Assembly (NCBI GenBank): GCA_964438705.1
Contig: CAYTKQ010000021.1
Location: 1-55,946 of the forward strand
Source: Christensenella sp964438705
GTDB taxonomy: Bacteria > Bacillota > Clostridia > Christensenellales > Christensenellaceae
DNA: 55,946 nucleotides
Direction: 5' to 3'
Positions 51,881-55,946 of this stretch are shown piece by piece. The notes under the pieces were generated by a model that was not told the origin of the DNA, did no database searches, and was given only the letters and a program-made list of their open reading frames with translations. Both the position numbers and the translations under genes were made by a program. The stretch's first letter is position 1; each line of letters begins with the position of its first letter.

Positions 51881-52875
51881 GCAGCAGGAACGGTCAGTCC
51901 GGAGCATTGAATTCAATCAAAAACTGGTATGCGACGTCGAAGCAGGAGGCGGGGCTTTATATTGCGCTCGTCGTTTTGGTGGTGTTTTTGGCGATTGCAT
52001 CCCCGGCGTTTTTAAAGCCGGATAATTTGATCAACATCATACGGCAGGTGTCCATTGTAGGCATCATCGCCATTGGCGGGTTTATCGTCATACTGACGGG
52101 GGGCATGGATATTTCAGTCGGCACGGTGGCGGCGCTTACCGGTATCGTCGTGGCAAAACTCTCCATTCATATGCAGGTACCCATGCCTCTTGCGATCGCG
52201 GCGGGCATGTGTGTGGGCCTTTTGGCGGGACTTTTGAACGGGACGCTGTCCACTTACTTGAAGCTGCCGTCGTTTATCGTGACCCTTGGAACGATGCAGG
52301 TGTGCCAGGGGCTTGGGTACGTGATCACGCAGGCCACGCCGATCTCAAATTTCCCGCCGGAGTTTGTGGAGCTGGGGCGGGGGCATCTCGGTGCGATCCC
52401 GTGGCCGGTCATCATTCTGGCGGGACTTTACATCTTTATGTCGTTTTTTATGAAGTATTCTAAATTTGGGACGTATTGCTATGCGCTGGGGGGCAACAAG
52501 GAATCGGCGCGCATATCGGGCATCCGCGTCAACCGGATACAGGTTACGGTGTATATATTGGGTGGGCTGTTTTCATCGCTCGGCGGCCTGATCGTGGCGG
52601 CGCGCACGAACGCGGGCTCGGCACAGGTCGGCTCGACCTACCTGTTTGACGTGTTTACGGCGTGCGTGCTGGGCGGAACTGCACTTTCGGGCGGCATCGG
52701 AAGACTGCCGGGGGTCATTGTAGGCTGCGTGTTTGTCGGCATTCTGAACAACGGACTTGTACAGCTCAATGTCGATTCGTTCTACCAGATGGTGGTGCAG
52801 GGCGTTGTGCTCATCATTGCGGTGGTGCTGCAATCGCTGATGACGCGCGAAAAACGGATAAAAGAGAAGAAATAA
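51877..52875 (+). CDS. Sugar ABC transporter permease (RbsC-like)
   Basis: A 332-residue permease with about ten spans; ILTGGMDISVGTVAAL and LGGTALSGGIGRLPGVIVGCVF are the conserved segments. It completes the second CUT2 importer. Four-base overlap with the ATPase gene. No clear terminator follows; 183 bases separate it from rex, in which a separate promoter is seen. Confidence 0.95.
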   Translation: MSSRNGQSGALNSIKNWYATSKQEAGLYIALVVLVVFLAIASPAFLKPDNLINIIRQVSIVGIIAIGGFIVILTGGMDISVGTVAALTGIVVAKLSIHMQVPMPLAIAAGMCVGLLAGLLNGTLSTYLKLPSFIVTLGTMQVCQGLGYVITQATPISNFPPEFVELGRGHLGAIPWPVIILAGLYIFMSFFMKYSKFGTYCYALGGNKESARISGIRVNRIQVTVYILGGLFSSLGGLIVAARTNAGSAQVGSTYLFDVFTACVLGGTALSGGIGRLPGVIVGCVFVGILNNGLVQLNVDSFYQMVVQGVVLIIAVVLQSLMTREKRIKEKK

Positions 52876-52987
52876 TGAAGTGCGCGGAAAGGAAAGCATC
52901 AGATAAATAACGCAATTTCAAACGAAAAAAGCGGAACAAACACGAGTTTTGGGCTTTGTGCTAAAAATTGGACGTGCCGCAACAAAA

Positions 52988-52999
52988 AACAACGTTATT
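52988..52999. promoter_or_regulatory. Half-palindrome operator upstream of rex
   Basis: AACAACGTTATT is identical at 11 of 12 positions to the core of the palindrome at 44154-44173. It lies just upstream of the rex -35 box. Confidence 0.5.
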
Positions 53000-53002
53000 G
53001 TA

Positions 53003-53031
53003 TTGACAGGCAATTGCTTTTGTTGGATACT
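53003..53031 (+). promoter_or_regulatory. Promoter of the rex/epimerase unit
   Basis: TTGACA, 17 bases, GATACT, 28 bases before the rex start codon. Confidence 0.7.
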
Positions 53032-53058
53032 AATACTGATTAAGAGGAGGTGTGCGTC

Positions 53059-53718
53059 ATGCAGGCACAATATAAGTGTTATCCCAGAAATCTGATCAGA
53101 AAATTGCCGCGATATTACCGGTATTTGAACGAGCAAAAGCAGTTTGGCAAGGAGTATATCTCATCAAACGAGCTGGCGGGGCTGATGGGCATTTCCCCTT
53201 CGCAGGTCCGGCAGGATTTCAACCGCCTTTTGTACAATGGCTATCACGGCGTTGGGTATAATATTCAGACGATCCTCGAGCAGATCACCGAGCTGCTCGA
53301 TCTGAAAACGAAAAAAAACACGATCATTATCGGCGCGGGCAATTTGGGTCAGTCGCTGAGCAGCTATGGGGAGCTTGAAAACTGCGGATTTGAGATCAAA
53401 GCGTTTTTTGATGTAAACCCCAAGCTGACGGGCGCCGTCATCAACGGCATCAAGGTATATGACATGGAGCGGCTGCACGAATACATCATACAGGAAAACA
53501 TTGTGGCTGCCGTTCTCGCCTTGCCTACGGACGGTACGAGCGAGATCGCGCGGCGCATGAACGACTACGGCGTGACGATGTTTTTAAATTTCAATCCGGT
53601 GTATTTTGAGTTTGAGAACAATGCGTATATTGAAAACGTTCACATTGACGACAATCTGATGATGCTTTCTTATAAAGGCGCGCGGGGCGCGCAGGGAGAG
53701 CGGGAAGATGAAGAATAA
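53059..53718 (+). CDS. rex: Rex-family redox-sensing repressor
   Basis: A 219-residue repressor that binds DNA when NADH/NAD+ is low. The N-terminal winged helix covers about 1-75 (YYRYLNEQKQFGKEYISSNELAGLMGISPSQVRQDF), followed by a Rossmann domain with IIGAGNLGQSLSSYGELENCGFEIKAFFDVNPK that binds NAD(H). The last helix swap segment is present (FENNAYIENVHIDDNLMMLSYKG). It is placed next to the microcompartment genes and shares an operator-like site with the shell operon. The ATG is used with AGGAGG eight bases upstream. The gene overlaps the epimerase gene by 11 bases. It may be a local copy dedicated to this locus. Confidence 0.93.
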   Translation: MQAQYKCYPRNLIRKLPRYYRYLNEQKQFGKEYISSNELAGLMGISPSQVRQDFNRLLYNGYHGVGYNIQTILEQITELLDLKTKKNTIIIGAGNLGQSLSSYGELENCGFEIKAFFDVNPKLTGAVINGIKVYDMERLHEYIIQENIVAAVLALPTDGTSEIARRMNDYGVTMFLNFNPVYFEFENNAYIENVHIDDNLMMLSYKGARGAQGEREDEE

Positions 53719-54571
53719 GGCAGGGATTTTTTACGGATTTTGGTCGCGGGATTTCGATGCGGATTATATTGCTTACACGAAAAAAATCGCGGCGCTCGGG
53801 TTTGACGTGGCGGAGCTTGTGGCTGAATCGGTCAGGCAGTTGGACGCAAAAACACGCGCGGAATTGAGGGCTGCGGGCGAAGATGCGGGGATCGAGTTTG
53901 TTTTTGCGGCGGACCCGCCCGAACGCTATGACATCACTTCGCGCGACGCGGATGTGCGGCGCGCGGCGGTGGAATATTTAAACGGATATCTGCGCCTTGC
54001 GTGTGAAATGGGCGTGCGTACGGTGTGCGGCATTGTAAACGGTGTGTGGAACGCAAAGATCGTGGACAGCAAACAGGCGCACACGGAGCGTTCCATAGCA
54101 TGTATGAAAACGTTGGTGAAAACGGCGGAGGACACGGGCATCGACATTTGCCTCGAACTTGTGAACCGTTACGAACACTATATGCTGAACACCGGCAGGG
54201 AGGCGGCGGCCTATCTTGACGCGGTGGGAAGCAAAAACCTCAAAATACAGTTCGACACGTTTCATATGAATATCGAGGAGGACAGCTTTTCGCAGGCGAT
54301 TTTGGAAGCGGGTGAGCGGATCGGTTATGTGCATTTGGGTGAAAACAACCGTCGGCCGCCCGGACGCGGCTTTTTGCCGTGGGCGGAGATTTTCCATGCT
54401 TTAAAAGCGGTTGGATATGCGGGGAAGCTTACGCTGGAGCCGCTTGTGCAGGCGGGAGGAGAGCTTGGGAACGCATGCTCGATCTGGCGGGATGTGATGC
54501 CGGGCGCGGATTTTGACGAGGAAGCGAGACGGTCGCTTGATTTTGTGAAACGAACGTGGGATATGGCTTGA
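53708..54571 (+). CDS. Ketose 3-epimerase (D-tagatose/D-allulose 3-epimerase family)
   Basis: A 287-residue TIM-barrel isomerase/epimerase. It has the catalytic and metal-binding motifs of ketose 3-epimerases: CLELVNRYEHYMLNT with the first catalytic Glu, FDTFHMNIEE (metal Asp and His), HLGENNRRPPGRGFLPW, and LEPLV with the second Glu. It probably inverts C3 of a free ketose before phosphorylation by the FGGY kinase. Length is typical. It is the last gene of the locus, followed by a terminator, and translation is coupled to rex by overlap. Confidence 0.88.
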   Translation: MKNKAGIFYGFWSRDFDADYIAYTKKIAALGFDVAELVAESVRQLDAKTRAELRAAGEDAGIEFVFAADPPERYDITSRDADVRRAAVEYLNGYLRLACEMGVRTVCGIVNGVWNAKIVDSKQAHTERSIACMKTLVKTAEDTGIDICLELVNRYEHYMLNTGREAAAYLDAVGSKNLKIQFDTFHMNIEEDSFSQAILEAGERIGYVHLGENNRRPPGRGFLPWAEIFHALKAVGYAGKLTLEPLVQAGGELGNACSIWRDVMPGADFDEEARRSLDFVKRTWDMA

Positions 54572-54603
54572 AAAAACCCCGGAAATCAATTTCCGGGGTT
54601 TTT
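54571..54603. terminator. Terminator that also encodes the end of mutY
   Basis: AAAACCCCGGAAAT-CA-ATTTCCGGGGTTTT: a near-perfect hairpin with A and T flanks. The mutY stop codon (TCA at 54586-54588 on the plus strand) and its last codons lie inside it, so the hairpin is part of the convergent gene. Confidence 0.9.
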
Positions 54604-55647
54604 GAGTGCTTCGTTTGCCGCTTTTAGATAGGTGCGGAACGCCGAGGGCAATGCGTGATCGTATTGCAGCCCTTTTTTTGTGCTCCACGTGAAGCCGTCG
54701 TTTTTGGTTTGCGTATGCACGAGATAGCCTGTCATGTGCCATTCGATGTGCGTGAAGATGTGCTTGGCGGGGGGCAGCGGAAAAAGCGTGCGGGCCTCAA
54801 TGCCGCGCGATTTCAAAAAGGCGGCAGCCTGTGCTTCGCTCAGGCTGTCGTCCGCGTTTGGGAATTCCCACAGAGACGCGAGAAGACCTGTTTCCCCGCG
54901 CTTTTGAAGCGCGACGCATCCGTCGGACAGAATGACAAACACAGTTTTTTGCTCGATTCGCCGTTTCTTTTTTGCGGCCTTTACGGGAATCTCCGCCGTG
55001 AGGTTTTCCTTTGCCGCGACACACCGGGAAGCAAGCGGACATTGCTTGCACAGGGGCGCGCCGTTTGGCAGGCAGACCGTCGCACCCAGCTCCATCAGCG
55101 ACTGGTTGAAATCGCCCGCGCACGCACGCGGAAGGATTTTTGCGATTTCCGCCTCCATGGAACGCTTCACGCGCGCGTCCGCGATATTTCCACGGCTTCC
55201 CTTGACGCGGGAAACGACGCGCAGCACATTCCCGTCCACGGCGGGCACGGGCAGGCCAAACGCGATGGAAGCGACGGCGCCTGCGGTATAGCTGCCGATG
55301 CCGGGCAGCGAAATCAGTGCTTCAAAGGACGCGGGCAGAACGCCGCTGTGCTCATCCATGACGATTTGCGCGGCTTTTTTGAGGTTGCGCGCGCGGCTGT
55401 AATATCCAAGCCCTTCCCACAGCTTCATCAGTTCTTCATCGGGCACGGACGCGAGCGCGGGCACATCGGGCAGGGCACGCAAAAAGCGCTCGTAATACGG
55501 CATGACCGCCGATACGCGCGTTTGCTGGAGCATGATTTCGGATATCCACACCCGATAGGGCGCCGGATCGTCCCGCCACGGAAGGAAACGCGCGTGATGG
55601 GCATACCATTCCAGCAGGGGAGCGACGATTTTTTGCAAATGTTCCAT
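54586..55647 (-). CDS. mutY: A/G-specific adenine DNA glycosylase MutY
   Basis: A 353-residue repair enzyme removing adenine opposite 8-oxoguanine. It has the HhH-GPD fold: SEIMLQQTRV with the catalytic Glu, the helix-hairpin-helix LPGIGSYTAGAVASIAF, the catalytic Asp in VDGNVLRVVSR, and an iron-sulfur loop C-x7-C-x2-C-x5-C (CLPNGAPLCKQCPLASRC). The C-terminal NUDIX-like domain (TVFVILSDGCVALQKR) recognises 8-oxoG. ATG 55647 is chosen because it starts the fold. The last residues are encoded by the bidirectional terminator. Ribosome site is poor, and a small frame ends six bases upstream. Confidence 0.94.
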   Translation of the reverse strand: MEHLQKIVAPLLEWYAHHARFLPWRDDPAPYRVWISEIMLQQTRVSAVMPYYERFLRALPDVPALASVPDEELMKLWEGLGYYSRARNLKKAAQIVMDEHSGVLPASFEALISLPGIGSYTAGAVASIAFGLPVPAVDGNVLRVVSRVKGSRGNIADARVKRSMEAEIAKILPRACAGDFNQSLMELGATVCLPNGAPLCKQCPLASRCVAAKENLTAEIPVKAAKKKRRIEQKTVFVILSDGCVALQKRGETGLLASLWEFPNADDSLSEAQAAAFLKSRGIEARTLFPLPPAKHIFTHIEWHMTGYLVHTQTKNDGFTWSTKKGLQYDHALPSAFRTYLKAANEALKNPGN

Positions 55648-55652
55648 GAGAT

Positions 55653-55793
55653 TCAGCGGACCGCCGCGTGTTTTTGGAGAACATGTCCGACGTTTTCCAC
55701 ATGAATGAAGGTTTTGAGTTCGTCGTTTGGAGCGATCGCGCTTCTGTGCGTCGCGGAATATTTCTGCAAATGGGGAATTGTTTTTTTGTTCAT
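55653..55793 (-). CDS. Possible 46-residue protein upstream of mutY
   Basis: A short frame ending six bases before the mutY start codon. AGGA lies nine bases before its ATG and an A+T-rich promoter-like stretch (TATAAAA, TATATT) precedes it. The sequence is hydrophilic (MNKKTIPHLQKYSATHRSAI...) without a recognised motif. It could couple translation to mutY, whose own ribosome site is poor, or be a leader without function. Confidence 0.4.
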   Translation of the reverse strand: MNKKTIPHLQKYSATHRSAIAPNDELKTFIHVENVGHVLQKHAAVR

Positions 55794-55891
55794 TGAAAAG
55801 AGTCCTCGCTGATTTAATATATGTGATTTTATACAACCTAAGCCTAGTTACAAGCGCCGACTGCCAAGATGGGAATGAAGCGCAGTACAGG

Positions 55892-55946
55892 CGCAACGGA
55901 GTTCAGCCTACGCGCTCTGAGATGCAAGCATCGAAATCGCGCTACG
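55892..55946 (+). repeat. Dispersed structured repeat, copy 2 (cut by the window end)
   Basis: 55892-55932 matches 7936-7976 at 40 of 41 bases, then diverges (GAAATCGCGCTACG). It lies about 100 bases upstream of the putative small gene before mutY, in the same relation to a minus-strand gene as copy 1. The remainder lies outside the window. Confidence 0.85.

Overview
The window comes from a mid-G+C Gram-positive anaerobe of the Clostridia type. The signs are strong Shine-Dalgarno sites, extended -10 promoters, lipoprotein signal peptides, a NifZ/ThiI-type pair, a Rex regulator and fermentative alcohol dehydrogenases. A gut Christensenellales-like genome would fit, but that is a guess. No tRNA, rRNA, CRISPR array, transposase or prophage was found.

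1-12.4 kb is housekeeping: an acetyltransferase, an HtrA protease, a cysteine desulfurase plus ThiI (tRNA 4-thiouridine), an MtaA/UroD-like methyltransferase, a lipoprotein, an NhaC antiporter, a second acetyltransferase, an orphan PTS IIC-like protein behind a long structured leader, and a two-component system. A 479-bp inverted-repeat-bounded element (7899-8377) lies upstream of nhaC; part of it recurs at the right end of the window. 12.6-15.6 kb is a glutamate decarboxylase/antiporter acid-resistance operon. 15.7-19.5 kb is an A+T-rich island: a small sigma factor, a probable anti-sigma factor and divergent sets of small secreted proteins driven by two near-identical promoters. 19.6-27.9 kb holds a diguanylate cyclase, an NSS transporter, a PflX-like radical SAM protein, an AAA ATPase and a MerR-controlled alcohol dehydrogenase.

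27.9-38.9 kb is a catabolic locus for an amino sugar or similar ligand: a DeoR regulator, an ABC ATPase whose first half is degenerate, and a divergent operon for an ABC importer, PfkB kinase, PIG-L deacetylase, NagB deaminase, Gfo/Idh oxidoreductase and HAD phosphatase.

38.9-54.6 kb is the most unusual part: a bacterial microcompartment (BMC) locus. It holds three class II aldolase genes, a PHP protein, a FucO-like reductase, six shell proteins (two tandem-domain trimers, three hexamers, one pentamer), an FGGY kinase, an ABC sugar importer, a Rex regulator and a ketose 3-epimerase. No aldehyde dehydrogenase or phosphotransacylase is present. The only protein with a recognisable encapsulation peptide is a small TIGR04076-like protein at the head of the shell operon. 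A shared AAYAACGTTATT dyad upstream of both the shell operon and rex suggests NADH/NAD-linked control. The inferred route is import, 3-epimerisation, phosphorylation, retro-aldol cleavage to dihydroxyacetone phosphate plus a short aldehyde, and reduction of the aldehyde, with the shell confining it. mutY, a possible small upstream gene and the second copy of the structured repeat close the window.
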